Shown: positions 7,417 to 16,837 of the stretch, in pieces | Position numbering within the stretch: position 1 is the stretch's first letter | Layout of the letters: the number at the start of each line of letters is the position of its first letter | Assembly: GCF_000384235.1 (NCBI RefSeq) | Contig: NZ_KB913033.1 | Span: 1,433,164 to 1,497,163 of the forward strand | Direction of reading: 5' to 3' | Source: Hydrogenovibrio halophilus DSM 15072 | GTDB lineage: Bacteria; Pseudomonadota; Gammaproteobacteria; Thiomicrospirales; Thiomicrospiraceae | Length of the DNA stretch: 64,000 bases | Translations under genes and position numbers: made by a program | The notes under the pieces: generated by a model | Told to the model about the DNA's origin: nothing | What the model saw: only the letters and a program-made list of their open reading frames with translations | The model's database searches: none

Positions 7417-7517
7417 TAAACGCGTAAGTTGATCAGACTGAAACCCCGGTTGGCTTTGGCCTTCCGGGGTTTTTTATTGTCTGAACGCTGCCAAAATCAC
7501 CAGGCCTGGTGATTTTT
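7417..7517 (+). repeat. Terminator-palindrome repeat, copy C
   Basis: Third copy of the 100-bp repeat, closest to copy A. Its palindrome (core 7499-7510) has perfect arms over 24 bp (7493-7516). The rest of the 7328-7649 gap shows no gene. Confidence 0.9.
7442..7477 (+). terminator. Rho-independent terminator in repeat copy C
   Basis: AACCCCGGT...TTCCGGGGTT hairpin followed by TTTTTT; it would end the brnTA/microprotein transcript. Confidence 0.88.
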
Positions 7518-7649
7518 GTGTTGGAAGTTTCCGGTTTGCCTTGTCTGCGGTGCTTCGTTTCATTAATAGGTGAAAACTCACTGGTGGCGCATCAATGCCT
7601 TTATAATTTCGAGGGCAGTTTGAATCGATTGGACGAAGAGGAAGGGTGG

Positions 7650-8537
7650 ATGCGTATTGCTTTGGTTTTAGGCAGCGGTGGCGCGCGGGGATTGGCCCAT
7701 ATTGGCGTGATTCGCTGGTTGGAAGATCAGGACATTGAAATTGGCGCGGTCGCGGGCAGCTCGATTGGGGCTCTGGTGGGTGGCGCTCACGCCGCAGGGC
7801 ATCTTGACCGGCTCGAGTCCTGGGCGCGCGATTTGGACAAGTTTGCGCTTTTGCGGCTATTGGACATTTCCTGGCAGAAAAACGGGCTGGTCAAAGGGCA
7901 CAAGCTGCTTAAAACCCTGAAAAAGCTGTTGGGCGACGTTCAGATCGAGGACTTACCGATTGCTTACACTGCCGTGGCCACCGACATTGAACAACAGAAG
8001 GAAATCTGGCTGCGCAAAGGCTCGCTGGCTCAGAGCATCCGCGCTTCGATTTCGCTGCCGTTGTTTTTTACCCCTTATACATTGAATGGCGTCGCCTTGA
8101 TCGATGGCGGTGTTTTGAACCCGGTGCCGATTGCGCCTGTGTTTGGCGATGGCTGTGAGCGGATTGTCGCCGTCAGCTTGAGTGGCGAGTCCCGGGCGCA
8201 GGCCAGGCATCATCCGGTGGAAGAGGCGATCAAGCCCAAAAAACAGGAAGACTGGGTGTCGGCCATCTACAGCAAAGTACGCGGCTGGTTTGCCGATAAG
8301 GGCGAGGACCTGGCGGAGTGGGGGCCGTATGAAATCGCGGATCTGGCGTTTGACAGCATGCAGAACACCATCGCCCGACAGAAACTGGCGGCCTACCCAC
8401 CGGATGATCGGCTTGAGATCGCCAGTGATGCCTGTGGCATGTTGGAGTTCGACCGGGCGGAAGAAATGATTCAGCACGGCTATGATCAGGCGGCCAAACA
8501 GTTGGCGCATTTGATTTCTGATTCGAATCCCGCTTAA
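7650..8537 (+). CDS. rssA: Patatin-like phospholipase, RssA-type
   Basis: 295 residues; a cytosolic serine esterase or phospholipase by family. The start at 7650 is set by AGGAAGGG just upstream and by the family N-terminus MRIALVLGSGGARG. Visible features are the oxyanion loop GSGGARG (residues 8-14), the nucleophile elbow GSSIG (36-40, Ser38) and the DGG motif carrying the catalytic Asp. The Ser-Asp dyad is intact. The function of the RssA group is not well defined. The coding frame extends upstream to 7509 but that part overlaps the repeat. Confidence 0.88.
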   Translation: MRIALVLGSGGARGLAHIGVIRWLEDQDIEIGAVAGSSIGALVGGAHAAGHLDRLESWARDLDKFALLRLLDISWQKNGLVKGHKLLKTLKKLLGDVQIEDLPIAYTAVATDIEQQKEIWLRKGSLAQSIRASISLPLFFTPYTLNGVALIDGGVLNPVPIAPVFGDGCERIVAVSLSGESRAQARHHPVEEAIKPKKQEDWVSAIYSKVRGWFADKGEDLAEWGPYEIADLAFDSMQNTIARQKLAAYPPDDRLEIASDACGMLEFDRAEEMIQHGYDQAAKQLAHLISDSNPA

Positions 8538-8685
8538 AGAAGGGCCAAGCCGTTCTCTTTGGTCTTTCTGAATTCCAAAAAACATCATAAGCCCCCTTGA
8601 TTTATTCATAGCAATCCTTAATATAAGAAAAAGCTAATATGGCTTTTGAGGTTTAGAGTAATTCGAAAGAACAAGAGGTGATTGC

Positions 8686-9294
8686 ATGAATAGATTTTTG
8701 ACCCACGCATTGGCTGCATCCATGTTGACAGCGGTGAGCACCAGCGCGATGTCGGCACCGGAACCCAAAGATCCGTCTCGGCAGACGCCGCAAGGTCTGT
8801 ATGTGACCGCGGTGGAAGCGCAGGAAATGATGAAAAAAGACGATTCTGTGGTGCTGGTGGATGTGCGCACGCCGGAAGAGTGGCAGTTTGTGGGCTACAC
8901 CAAAGAAGCCGACATCATGCTGCCGGGGGTGATGTTTGATTACTCGCAAATGGACACCAAACAAAACAAGCCGCGTTATATGCCGGTACAGAACAACAAG
9001 TGGATTTCCCAGTTTGAGGAAATCATTTTTGACAAAGGTTATGACGGCGACAACACCTACATCATCATGTGTCGTTCTGGCGCGACCCGTGCGGCTCCGG
9101 TGGCCAAGATGCTGGACCAGTATGGTTTTAAAAACGTCTACACCATGACCGACGGATTTGAAGGCGGAAAAGTCAAAGACGGTGACAAAAAAGGTTTCCG
9201 CATCAAGGCCGGCTGGAAAAATTCCGGTGCGGAATGGACCTATGCCATTGATCCGGACAAAGTGTACTTCAAGCAATACGGCGTCAGCTACTGA
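8686..9294 (+). CDS. Periplasmic rhodanese-domain sulfurtransferase
   Basis: 202 residues with a signal peptide (MNRFLTHALAASMLTAVSTSAMSA), so exported. The rhodanese fold runs from VTAVEAQEMM through LVDVRTPEEW to the active-site loop CRSGATR (Cys129) and ends YTMTDGFEGG. In the family the cysteine carries persulfide. The C-terminal extension (WKNSGAEWTYAIDPDKVYF) is typical of the exported single-domain forms of sulfur-metabolising Proteobacteria. A gene-specific terminator follows. Substrate unknown. Confidence 0.88.
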   Translation: MNRFLTHALAASMLTAVSTSAMSAPEPKDPSRQTPQGLYVTAVEAQEMMKKDDSVVLVDVRTPEEWQFVGYTKEADIMLPGVMFDYSQMDTKQNKPRYMPVQNNKWISQFEEIIFDKGYDGDNTYIIMCRSGATRAAPVAKMLDQYGFKNVYTMTDGFEGGKVKDGDKKGFRIKAGWKNSGAEWTYAIDPDKVYFKQYGVSY

Positions 9295-9328
9295 TCAACG
9301 CCGTTTATGATGAGTCAGGCCGGTTTTG

Positions 9329-9340
9329 ACCAGGCCTGGT
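9329..9340. repeat. ACCAGGCCTGGT palindrome
   Basis: Exact core, 35 bp after the rhodanese stop and before its terminator; the TTTTG/TAAAA arms are imperfect by one base. Confidence 0.95.
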
Positions 9341-9357
9341 TAAAAACCCTTTTTACG

Positions 9358-9380
9358 CAGGCGCTTCGGCGCCTGTTTTT
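9358..9380 (+). terminator. Rho-independent terminator after the rhodanese gene
   Basis: CAGGCGC-TTCG-GCGCCTG stem-loop followed by TTTTT. Confidence 0.9.
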
Positions 9381-9563
9381 GTTTGTGTCAGGCGCATATC
9401 AGATAAAAACGGTGTTTGACTTTGGCGTCAAAACTGTGGATAATTCGGCAATCCTTTCAAACAGTTATCGCGACCGAATGAAAGATTTAGCCCTTTCGAT
9501 TCGGTTTGCGTTCGGTGCGTACCGATTTAAATATTTGAAAACAAAGAATTTTGGAGAAGTAAC

Positions 9564-9827
9564 ATGGCAAATTCGAAACAAGCAGCCAAGCGCGCACGTC
9601 AGGCGGAAAAAAGCCGTCAGCACAATGCCAGCATGCGTGCGGCAATGCGTACCACCATCAAAAAAGTGGACGCAGCCATTGATTCAGGCGATAAAGACGT
9701 GGCCACAGCCGCATTCAAAGTCGCTCAGTCAAGCATCGACAACCTGTCCAACAAAGGTCTGGTGCCAAAAAACAAAGCGGCCCGTGACAAAAGCCGTCTG
9801 AACGCACGCGTCAAAGCCATGGCCTGA
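9564..9827 (+). CDS. rpsT: 30S ribosomal protein S20
   Basis: 87 residues; binds 16S rRNA early in 30S assembly. Typical sequence: [19 protein letters not shown] at the start, highly basic, and the C-terminal [31 protein letters not shown] precedes the ATG. It is monocistronic with its own terminator. A longer overlapping frame (9307-9801) is a shadow. Confidence 0.98.
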   Translation: MANSKQAAKRARQAEKSRQHNASMRAAMRTTIKKVDAAIDSGDKDVATAAFKVAQSSIDNLSNKGLVPKNKAARDKSRLNARVKAMA

Positions 9828-9860
9828 TAACGGCCAGGCAAAAAAGCATGCATTCCAAAA

Positions 9861-9886
9861 AGCCGGGCACTGCCCGGTTTTTTTGT
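9861..9886 (+). terminator. Rho-independent terminator of rpsT
   Basis: GCCGGGCA-C-TGCCCGG stem followed by seven T. Confidence 0.92.
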
Positions 9887-9946
9887 GTTGGCAAACAAGA
9901 AATTCAGGAATAGAATGCAGGGACAGGGGTTGAGTTTTGAGGGTAT

Positions 9947-10132
9947 ATGCCAACGGTTTTACGCATCGGTCCGTTTCGATTTTTCTTTTACAGTAATGAG
10001 AATGCGGAACCGCCGCATATTCATGTGCAGAGAGATAAGGCCTTGGCCAAGTTTTGGCTGAATCCGGTACAGTACGCCGGTTCTAGGCATTTTTCATCCA
10101 AAGAGATTCGTGATGTCTATAAGCCAGTGTAG
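9947..10132 (+). CDS. DUF4160 protein, C-terminally truncated by an inverted-repeat element
   Basis: 61 residues beginning MPTVLRIGPFRFFFYSNE and including EPPHIHVQRDKALAKFWL, the DUF4160 core. Family members normally continue for some 20 residues after SxxELRxI; here the protein ends IRDVYKPV at a TAG contributed by the left terminal repeat of the element at 10126-10389. DUF4160 genes usually sit directly before DUF2442 genes, as here, and such pairs are often listed as putative toxin-antitoxin systems. The truncation probably inactivates it. Confidence 0.8.
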   Translation: MPTVLRIGPFRFFFYSNENAEPPHIHVQRDKALAKFWLNPVQYAGSRHFSSKEIRDVYKPV

Positions 10133-10389
10133 ATTCCTAAACTGCATGGCGCTTTAGCGAATCAGGAAAATGTTCTCTGCTAGGCACGCGCCGCAGTGAA
10201 TGGCGCGCCCTTTACAAGGGGCGTAACAACGCAGAGGGCGTTTTCCTGACTCGCCCGAAGGGAAGCGCCCAAATTCCCCAATCCTGCGTTGCTGTTTTTG
10301 CCAAGGGCTGGCCATTGCCTGCAAACAGCGCCTTGGCTTGAGAAATTTGGGCAGCTTCTAAAGCACCATGCAGTTTAGGAAGCTACACT
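10126..10389. mobile_element. MITE-like element with 32-bp terminal inverted repeats
   Basis: The ends are inverted copies of AGTGTAG[A/C]TTCCTAAACTGC followed by ATGG[C/T]GCTTTAG: 32 bp with two mismatches. The 264-bp interior has no open frame of note but is rich in short hairpins. It lies between the truncated DUF4160 gene and DUF2442. The target duplication is unclear. Size and structure fit a non-autonomous transposable element; the transposase that would move it is not in the window. Confidence 0.8.
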
Positions 10390-10427
10390 AGTTCAGACCC
10401 ACCAATCAAGTTTTCTGGAGGCATGGA

Positions 10428-10697
10428 ATGAATACTTTTCAGATTAATGAACCCACGGCTGACCAAGTTACTGTGACCGAATCCGACTTGAAGATTTCGC
10501 TGACAGACGGACGAACGCTCACAGTGCCGCTGGTTTGGTATGAACGTCTAGCCACTGCGACGCCCGAACAATTGCAAAACTTTGAATTGCTGGGTGACGG
10601 TGAAGGCATTCACTGGCCGTTGCTGGATGAAGATTTGAGTATCAAAGGGTTCTTGATGGGAGTCCAGACGTCCACATTGAATCAGAAAACGGCTTGA
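10428..10697 (+). CDS. DUF2442 protein
   Basis: 89 residues with the DUF2442 core: VTVTESDLKISLTDGRTLTVPLVWYERL, then ATPEQLQNFELLGDGEGIHWPLLDEDLSIKGFL. TCTGGAGGC precedes the start. In the family this small all-beta protein is encoded beside DUF4160 and is thought to be the antitoxin or regulatory half. Its partner is truncated by the inverted-repeat element, which also separates it from the original promoter. Intact. Confidence 0.88.
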   Translation: MNTFQINEPTADQVTVTESDLKISLTDGRTLTVPLVWYERLATATPEQLQNFELLGDGEGIHWPLLDEDLSIKGFLMGVQTSTLNQKTA

Positions 10698-10723
10698 ATC
10701 AAATCGATTTAACCAGTCAATGA

Positions 10724-10747
10724 GACCGGGGTTGCCCCGGTTTTTTT
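10724..10747 (+). terminator. Rho-independent terminator after DUF2442
   Basis: ACCGGGGTTGCCCCGGT hairpin followed by TTTTTT, directly upstream of murJ. Confidence 0.9.
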
Positions 10748-10805
10748 GTGCCTGTGGGTCGGCCAGCGGGGTAAAATGGGCGTATTGTCACGACGGAGCG
10801 TTTGA

Positions 10806-12353
10806 GTGAGACGGATTTTGAAAGCCACGGCCACGGTGGGTGGGATGACCATGATTTCGCGCGTACTCGGGTTTGTGCGCGACATGGTGATTGCGCGCCT
10901 GTTTGGTGCCACAGCCGGAGCCGATGCGTTTTTTGTGGCGTTTAAAATCCCCAACTTTTTCCGCCGTTTGTTTGCCGAGGGCGCGTTTTCACAGGCATTT
11001 GTGCCGGTGCTGGCCGATACGCGGGAAAACCGGGGGCAGGCGGCGGTCAAAGCACTGGTGGATGCGTTGTTTTTGCGTCTGGGGGGCGTTTTATTGCTGC
11101 TGACCGCGTTCGGGGTGTTTGGTTCCGGGCTGTGGATGCTGGTGTTTGCGCCCGGTTTTGCCGATGACCCGGAAAAGTTTGCGCTGGCGTCGGACATGCT
11201 GTCGATCACGTTTCCGTATCTGTTGCTGATTTCGCTGGTGGCGTTTTCGTCGGCGATTATGAACACCTACAACCAATTTGCGGTGCCTGCGTTTACCCCG
11301 GTGTGGCTCAATGCGGTGCTGATCGGCTTTGCCATCTGGGTGTCACCGTATTTGGAGGTGCCGGTGATGGCGCTGGCCTGGGGCGTGTTGGCCGCCGGGG
11401 TGGTGCAATTGCTGTTTCATCTGCCGTTTCTGATTCGGTTGGGTCTGTTGCCCCGGCCGCGCCTGAAGTCCGATCCCGGCGTCAGCGAAGTCAAACGCCT
11501 GATGCTTCCGGCGTTGTTCGGGGTGTCGGTGGCGCAGATCAATCTGTTGGTGGACACGATTCTGGCGTCGTTTCTGGTGACCGGCTCGGTGTCCTGGCTG
11601 TATTATTCGGATCGTCTGATGGAGTTTCCATTGGGAGTGTTCGGGGTGGCGCTGGCCACGGTAGTGTTGCCGGGGCTGTCGAAAAAAGCGGCCAATGCCG
11701 ACTGGACCGGATTTCAGCAGGATCTGGATTTTGCCTTGCGACTGGTGTTTCTGATCGGGGTGCCGGCGATGCTGGGCTTGCTGCTGTTGGCCGAGCCGAT
11801 GGTGACGACGCTGTTTTATTACGGCGCCTTTACCCAGCAGGATGTGAACATGGCCGGCGCCAGTCTGATGGCCTATTCGCTGGGATTGGTGGGGTTCATT
11901 CTGGTCAAGGTACTGGCTCCGGCATTTTATGCCCGCAAGAACATGAAAACCCCGGTCAAGGTGGCGGTGGTGGCGCTGCTGACCAATGTGGTGCTGAATC
12001 TGGCGTTGATCGGTCCGCTGGCGCATGTGGGGCTGGCGCTGGCCACCAGTCTGTCGGCGTTTGTGAATGCGGGGCTGCTGGGCTGGTTTTTGTGGCGCAG
12101 CGGTTTTTATCGGCCTTTGCCCGGCTGGGGACGTTTGCTGGCGCAGGGCGCGCTGGCCAATACCGTTTGGGTGGTTGCGGTGGTGATTTGGTCGCCTGAT
12201 GACCAGGCCTGGTTGATTTTCAGTGGCTGGGAACGTGTGGGCACTCTTTTGGCCATCGTTCTGGCAGTGCTGGCCGCTTATGCCTTGCTGCTGACCCTGA
12301 GCGGATTTCGCTGGCGTCATCTTGTGCGTGTTGCAGAGCCAGAGAAGCGTTAA
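10806..12353 (+). CDS. murJ: Lipid II flippase MurJ
   Basis: 515 residues, GTG start. Moves lipid II across the inner membrane for peptidoglycan synthesis. MATE-like MOP superfamily: about 14 transmembrane helices, the N-terminal ISRVLGFVRDMVIARLFGA motif, and the family segment ADAFFVAFKIPNFFRRLFAEGAFSQAFVPVL with conserved arginines. An in-frame ACCAGGCCTGGT palindrome at 12202 encodes DQAWL in the last periplasmic/cytoplasmic loop. ribF follows after 42 bp; murJ-ribF-ileS is a common gammaproteobacterial order. Confidence 0.96.
   Translation: MRRILKATATVGGMTMISRVLGFVRDMVIARLFGATAGADAFFVAFKIPNFFRRLFAEGAFSQAFVPVLADTRENRGQAAVKALVDALFLRLGGVLLLLTAFGVFGSGLWMLVFAPGFADDPEKFALASDMLSITFPYLLLISLVAFSSAIMNTYNQFAVPAFTPVWLNAVLIGFAIWVSPYLEVPVMALAWGVLAAGVVQLLFHLPFLIRLGLLPRPRLKSDPGVSEVKRLMLPALFGVSVAQINLLVDTILASFLVTGSVSWLYYSDRLMEFPLGVFGVALATVVLPGLSKKAANADWTGFQQDLDFALRLVFLIGVPAMLGLLLLAEPMVTTLFYYGAFTQQDVNMAGASLMAYSLGLVGFILVKVLAPAFYARKNMKTPVKVAVVALLTNVVLNLALIGPLAHVGLALATSLSAFVNAGLLGWFLWRSGFYRPLPGWGRLLAQGALANTVWVVAVVIWSPDDQAWLIFSGWERVGTLLAIVLAVLAAYALLLTLSGFRWRHLVRVAEPEKR
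12202..12213. repeat. ACCAGGCCTGGT palindrome inside murJ
   Basis: Exact core, read as D-Q-A-W-L in the murJ frame. Confidence 0.95.
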
Positions 12354-12395
12354 TTTGGGTATAATGCGCACCATTAAGCGGACGACAGGAGACGC

Positions 12396-13346
12396 ATGCA
12401 ACTGATTTTAGGCCGTCATAATCTGAGCCACCCGACCCCCGAATTGCAACAGGCACTGGCGGGCGGGTCGGTGGTGACCATTGGCAATTTTGATGGCATT
12501 CACCTCGGGCATCAGGCGATTCTGGATCAGGTCGCAGCCCTGTCGCGTTCCTCCGGACTGCCCAGTGTGGTGATGGTGTTTGAGCCGCTTCCCAGTGAGT
12601 TTTTTACGCCCGAGACCGCGCCAGTGCGGCTGATGAATCTGCGCGAAAAAATGCGCGCCTTTCAGCACACGGACGTGGATTATGTGCTGGTGATCCGTTT
12701 TGATGCCGATTTTGCCGCCATTCGTGCCCAGGATTTTGTGGAAACGATTTTGCACCGGCAACTCAAGGTCCGCCATCTGGTGGTGGGCGACGATTTTCGC
12801 TTTGGGACTCAGCGCAAGGGCGATTTCAACTTTCTGACCCTGCAGGGTCGGGCGCTTGGGTTTTCGGTTTCGGAAATGACCACCTATGAGTTGCACGGGC
12901 GTCGGGTCAGCAGCACTCAGGTGCGTCAGGCGCTGGCGCAAAACGATTTGACCAAGGCGCGCGATCTGCTGGGCGGGCCTTTTTGTTTCCATGGCCGGGT
13001 GATCCACGGCAAAAAACTGGGGCGTCAGTTGGGGTTTCGGACCCTGAATCTGAACCCCAAACGCCTGCGCATGCCACTGGAAGGGGTTTACACCGTGTAT
13101 GTGCATGGGTTGGATGAGACACCCCAGCCCGGCATTGCCAATATTGGCGTGCGTCCGACCGTCAAAGGCGAGCGCCCATCGATTGAGGTGCACCTGTTTG
13201 ACTGGGACCAGGAGGTGTATGGTGCCCATGTGCGGGTGGAAGTCGACCGGTTTGTGCGCCCGGAACAAGCCTTTGCTTCACTCGACGCCCTCAAACAGCA
13301 GATCACCCGCGACGTCGCCCGGGCGCGTTCTCTTCTTGGTTTGTGA
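12396..13346 (+). CDS. ribF: Bifunctional riboflavin kinase/FAD synthetase
   Basis: 316 residues. Converts riboflavin to FMN and FMN to FAD. The N-terminal nucleotidyltransferase domain has VTIGNFDGIHLGHQ (about residues 28-41) and the SSTQVRQAL motif near 170. The C-terminal flavokinase domain has GRVIHGKKLGRQLGFRTLN and the catalytic-Glu segment RPSIEVHLFDW. ACAGGAGACGC precedes the ATG. No FMN riboswitch is visible upstream. Confidence 0.96.
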   Translation: MQLILGRHNLSHPTPELQQALAGGSVVTIGNFDGIHLGHQAILDQVAALSRSSGLPSVVMVFEPLPSEFFTPETAPVRLMNLREKMRAFQHTDVDYVLVIRFDADFAAIRAQDFVETILHRQLKVRHLVVGDDFRFGTQRKGDFNFLTLQGRALGFSVSEMTTYELHGRRVSSTQVRQALAQNDLTKARDLLGGPFCFHGRVIHGKKLGRQLGFRTLNLNPKRLRMPLEGVYTVYVHGLDETPQPGIANIGVRPTVKGERPSIEVHLFDWDQEVYGAHVRVEVDRFVRPEQAFASLDALKQQITRDVARARSLLGL

Positions 13347-13449
13347 GCTGAAATCGTCGGTGAACGGGCTTTGTGTTTACTCTTTGCCGACGGTCTGTCA
13401 AAATAACCGATTATTCTGACCCCCGAATTTCAACTGAGATCACAAACGC

Positions 13450-16281
13450 ATGAGCAAAGATTACAAACCCACTCTGAACCTTCCCAAAACCGATTTTCCC
13501 ATGCGTGGCAATCTGCCCAATCGTGAACCCGAGCGGGTGAAAAGCTGGCAGAGCGACGATCTGTATCAGCGTCTGCGCGAGGCCAAAGCCGGTTGCCCCA
13601 AATTTGTGTTGCACGACGGCCCGCCGTACGCCAATGGCGACATTCACATCGGTCACGCGGTCAACAAAGTGCTCAAGGACATGATTGTCAAAGCCAAGGG
13701 GCTGAGCGGGTTTGATGCGCCTTATGTGCCGGGCTGGGATTGCCATGGTCTGCCGATTGAACTGAACGTGGAAAAGAAACACGGCAAAGTGGGGCAGAAA
13801 ATTCAGGCGCGTGAATTTCGCCAGGCCTGCCGGGACTATGCGCAGAAACAGGTCGACAAACAAATGGCCGATTTCCAGCGTCTGGGCGTGCTGGGCGATT
13901 GGGAAAACCCGTATCTGACCAAGAATTTTCAGTTTGAAGCCGATGAAATCCGGGCGCTGGCCAAGATGATCGAAAACGGGCATCTGGTCAAGGGCACCAA
14001 ACCGGTGTACTGGAGTGTGGGCGGGCATTCGGCGCTGGCCGAAGCCGAAGTCGAATACGAAATGAAGCGCTCGCATGCGATCGATGTGCGCTTTGCGGTG
14101 CAGGACGAAGACGCCTTTTTCAAACGCTGTCACCACATTGAAGAGCACAAGGGCGAAGGCCCTTTGTCGCTGGTGATCTGGACCACCACGCCCTGGACCC
14201 TGCCGGCCAACCAGGCGGTGGCGATTCATCCCGAATTGGAATACGCGATGGTGCAGGTGGAGGGCGAAAACGGGCCGGAGCGCCTGTTTGTGGCCGAAGC
14301 GCTGGTCAAAGACACCATGGACCGCTGGGGCTTCGACCAATACCGGGTGCTGGCCTATGGCCGCGGTGATCAGTTTGAATTCATTCGTCTGCGCCACCCG
14401 TTTTATGCGCGCACCGTGCCGGTGATTCTGGGCGACCATGTGACCACTGAGGCCGGGACCGGCTGTGTGCACACGGCGCCTGCTCACGGGCAGGAAGATT
14501 TTGAAGTGGGCAAACAGTACGATCTGCCGGTGGATTGCCCGGTGGACGGGCGCGGCAATTACGTGCCCGGTACCGAGATTTTTGAAGGCGAAAACGTGCT
14601 CAAGGCCGATGACCATGTGATTGAGGTGTTGCAGCAACACCAGGCACTGGTGCATCACGAAGCGATTGAGCACAGCTACCCGCACTGCTGGCGCACCAAA
14701 ACCCCGCTGATTTTCCGCGCCACTCCCCAGTGGTTTATTTCCATGGAAACCGGCGGTTTGCGTGACAAGGCGATGAAAGCGATTCCGTCGGTGCAATGGG
14801 TCCCCGACTGGGGACAGGCACGGATCGAAGGCATGCTGGAATCCCGCCCGGACTGGTGTATTTCCCGTCAGCGTTTCTGGGGGGTACCGATCCCGATTTT
14901 TGTGCACACCGCCACTGGCGAGATGCATCCGGATACGCTGGCATTGATGGAACAGATCGCCCAGCGCGTGGAAAAGCATTCGATCGATGCCTGGTACGAT
15001 CTGGACATCAAAGAGGTTCTGGGAGAGGAAGCCGATCAATACGAACCGGTCACCGACATTCTGGATGTCTGGTTCGATTCCGGGATCACCCACCAGGCGG
15101 TGTTGAAAAAACGCGAAGCACTGACCTTCCCCGCGGATTTGTATCTGGAAGGTTCCGATCAGCATCGCGGCTGGTTTCAGTCGTCGTTGCTGACCGCGCT
15201 GGCCACCGACGGTCAGGCGCCCTACAAACAGGTGCTGACCCATGGCTTTACCGTGGACAAGGACGGCAAGAAAATGTCCAAGTCCAAAGGCAATGTGGTC
15301 GCGCCGCAGGACATCGCCAAAAAATACGGTGCCGACATTCTGCGCCTGTGGATTGCCGGGTCGGATTACCGTTATGAAATGACCGTGTCCGATGAAATCA
15401 TTGCGCGCACTGCCGATGCCTACCGCCGCATTCGCAACACCGCCCGCTTTTTGCTGGCCAACCTCAATGGCTTCGATCCGGCCACCGACGCTTTGGCATA
15501 CGAAGCGATGCTGCCACTGGATCAATGGGCCGTGGGCGCGGCCGATCAGGTGCAGAACACGGTGATTGAGGCCTATGACCAATATCAGTTTCACAGCATC
15601 TATCAGGCCGTAACCCATTTCTGTTCGATTGAGCTGGGCGCGTTTTATCTGGATGTGATCAAGGATCGCCAGTACACCACCCAGGCCGACAGTCAGGCCC
15701 GTCGCTCGGCGCAAACGGCCTTGTACCACATTGTGGAAGCCCTGAGCCGCTGGATTGCCCCGATTCTGAGTTTTACCGGCGAAGAAATCTGGCAGTCGAT
15801 TCCAGGCAAACGCAGCGATACCGTCTTTACCGAGACCTGGTATGACGGCTTGCAGCCGCTGGATGAATCGGCACAGATGAACAGCGATTATTGGGCGCGC
15901 TTGATTGCGGTGCGTTCGGACGTGGCCAAGCAATTGGAAACGCTGCGCAAAGACGGTCGGATCAAGAACTCCCTCACGGCCGAAGTGACTCTGTATGCCG
16001 AGGACCGACTCTACCAGGATTTGATGGCGCTGGAAGACGAATTGCGTTTTGTATTGATCACTTCCGAAGCCACGGTGCGTCCGCTGTCTGACAAACCCGA
16101 CAGCGCCCGGAAAGGCGAGGTCGAGGGCTTGTGGATTGACGCGACCGCGACCGAATACCCCAAGTGCGGACGTTGCTGGCATCACCGCCCGGATGTGGGC
16201 ACGCACGAGGTGGACCCGGACTTGTGTCAGCGCTGTGTCGACAACGTGCACGGACAGGGTGAGGAGCGCCGTTTTGCTTAA
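13450..16281 (+). CDS. ileS: Isoleucyl-tRNA synthetase
   Basis: 943 residues, class I synthetase charging tRNA-Ile, with an editing domain that hydrolyses misacylated Val. HIGH is at residues 66-69 ([10 protein letters not shown]) and KMSKS at 608-612. The CP1 editing region includes [13 protein letters not shown] and [16 protein letters not shown]. The C-terminal zinc finger is CGRCWHH...CQRCVDN. It is followed one base later by lptE instead of the usual lspA. Long antisense frames opposite it are codon-bias shadows. Confidence 0.98.
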   Translation: MSKDYKPTLNLPKTDFPMRGNLPNREPERVKSWQSDDLYQRLREAKAGCPKFVLHDGPPYANGDIHIGHAVNKVLKDMIVKAKGLSGFDAPYVPGWDCHGLPIELNVEKKHGKVGQKIQAREFRQACRDYAQKQVDKQMADFQRLGVLGDWENPYLTKNFQFEADEIRALAKMIENGHLVKGTKPVYWSVGGHSALAEAEVEYEMKRSHAIDVRFAVQDEDAFFKRCHHIEEHKGEGPLSLVIWTTTPWTLPANQAVAIHPELEYAMVQVEGENGPERLFVAEALVKDTMDRWGFDQYRVLAYGRGDQFEFIRLRHPFYARTVPVILGDHVTTEAGTGCVHTAPAHGQEDFEVGKQYDLPVDCPVDGRGNYVPGTEIFEGENVLKADDHVIEVLQQHQALVHHEAIEHSYPHCWRTKTPLIFRATPQWFISMETGGLRDKAMKAIPSVQWVPDWGQARIEGMLESRPDWCISRQRFWGVPIPIFVHTATGEMHPDTLALMEQIAQRVEKHSIDAWYDLDIKEVLGEEADQYEPVTDILDVWFDSGITHQAVLKKREALTFPADLYLEGSDQHRGWFQSSLLTALATDGQAPYKQVLTHGFTVDKDGKKMSKSKGNVVAPQDIAKKYGADILRLWIAGSDYRYEMTVSDEIIARTADAYRRIRNTARFLLANLNGFDPATDALAYEAMLPLDQWAVGAADQVQNTVIEAYDQYQFHSIYQAVTHFCSIELGAFYLDVIKDRQYTTQADSQARRSAQTALYHIVEALSRWIAPILSFTGEEIWQSIPGKRSDTVFTETWYDGLQPLDESAQMNSDYWARLIAVRSDVAKQLETLRKDGRIKNSLTAEVTLYAEDRLYQDLMALEDELRFVLITSEATVRPLSDKPDSARKGEVEGLWIDATATEYPKCGRCWHHRPDVGTHEVDPDLCQRCVDNVHGQGEERRFA

Positions 16282-16282
16282 G

Positions 16283-16837
16283 ATGGCGCAAACAGCGCGA
16301 CCCAAAATTGACCAGGCCTGGTGGTTTTCTGTGTGGCCGTCGCTGGCGTTGCTGCTTGCGACGATGCTGTTGTCCGGTTGCGGCTTTCAGCTTAAGGGCG
16401 TGGGCACGGCCGAGGTGACGTTTCAGACCGCGTATTTGCAGGATGACGGCGCACGGTCTGACATCCGGCGCGCCTTGAGAACCATGTTGCGGGCTTCCGA
16501 TGTGACCCTGGTGGAGAATCTGGCCGATGCCGAAGTGCTGATCCGGCTGGGGCCGACGCAATACAAGGCCACGCGCACCAGTCTTACCGGCCGCGGTGAC
16601 ACCGGTTCGGAATTGATCACCATGACTCAGCCGTTTGCGTCCGAACGGGTGGCCACCGAACGGCTTCTGGTAGAGGGTGACGCCACCAGTTATCGCGACC
16701 GACGGATTGAAACCGGCGGATTGGCCGCCGCAGCACAGGAGCTGGAAAGCCTGCGCACCCAGATGGCCAATGAGCTGGCGATGCAGATTCTGGATCGGGT
16801 GCAGCGCGGCTATGACACGGAACCGGCCACGCCATGA
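16283..16837 (+). CDS. lptE: LPS-assembly lipoprotein LptE
   Basis: 184 residues. Outer-membrane lipoprotein that plugs LptD and helps insert LPS. The start at 16283 follows the ileS stop by one base. The lipobox LLSGC (Cys33) is followed by the family motif GFQLKGV, and the body has the LptE alternation of strands with LTGRGDTGSELI. The N-terminus is unusually long before the signal helix because it contains DQAWW, encoded by a palindrome. It overlaps holA by four bases. lptE-holA is the normal pair but usually follows leuS. Confidence 0.88.
   Translation: MAQTARPKIDQAWWFSVWPSLALLLATMLLSGCGFQLKGVGTAEVTFQTAYLQDDGARSDIRRALRTMLRASDVTLVENLADAEVLIRLGPTQYKATRTSLTGRGDTGSELITMTQPFASERVATERLLVEGDATSYRDRRIETGGLAAAAQELESLRTQMANELAMQILDRVQRGYDTEPATP
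16311..16322. repeat. ACCAGGCCTGGT palindrome inside lptE
   Basis: Exact core, 30 bp after the ileS stop, read as D-Q-A-W-W in the lptE N-terminus. Confidence 0.95.

Noticed and set aside
9307-9801. Plus-strand frame of 164 codons overlapping rpsT
   Set aside because: Its end is rpsT in another frame and its start spans the rhodanese terminator.
12354-12395. FMN riboswitch before ribF
   Set aside because: Only 42 bp separate murJ and ribF, too short for the aptamer, and no conserved elements are seen.
13411-16305. Antisense open frame of 964 codons opposite ileS
   Set aside because: It mirrors ileS codon usage, is rich in His, Arg and Gln as antisense frames of GC-rich genes are, has no recognisable domain or ribosome-binding site, and ileS is certain.
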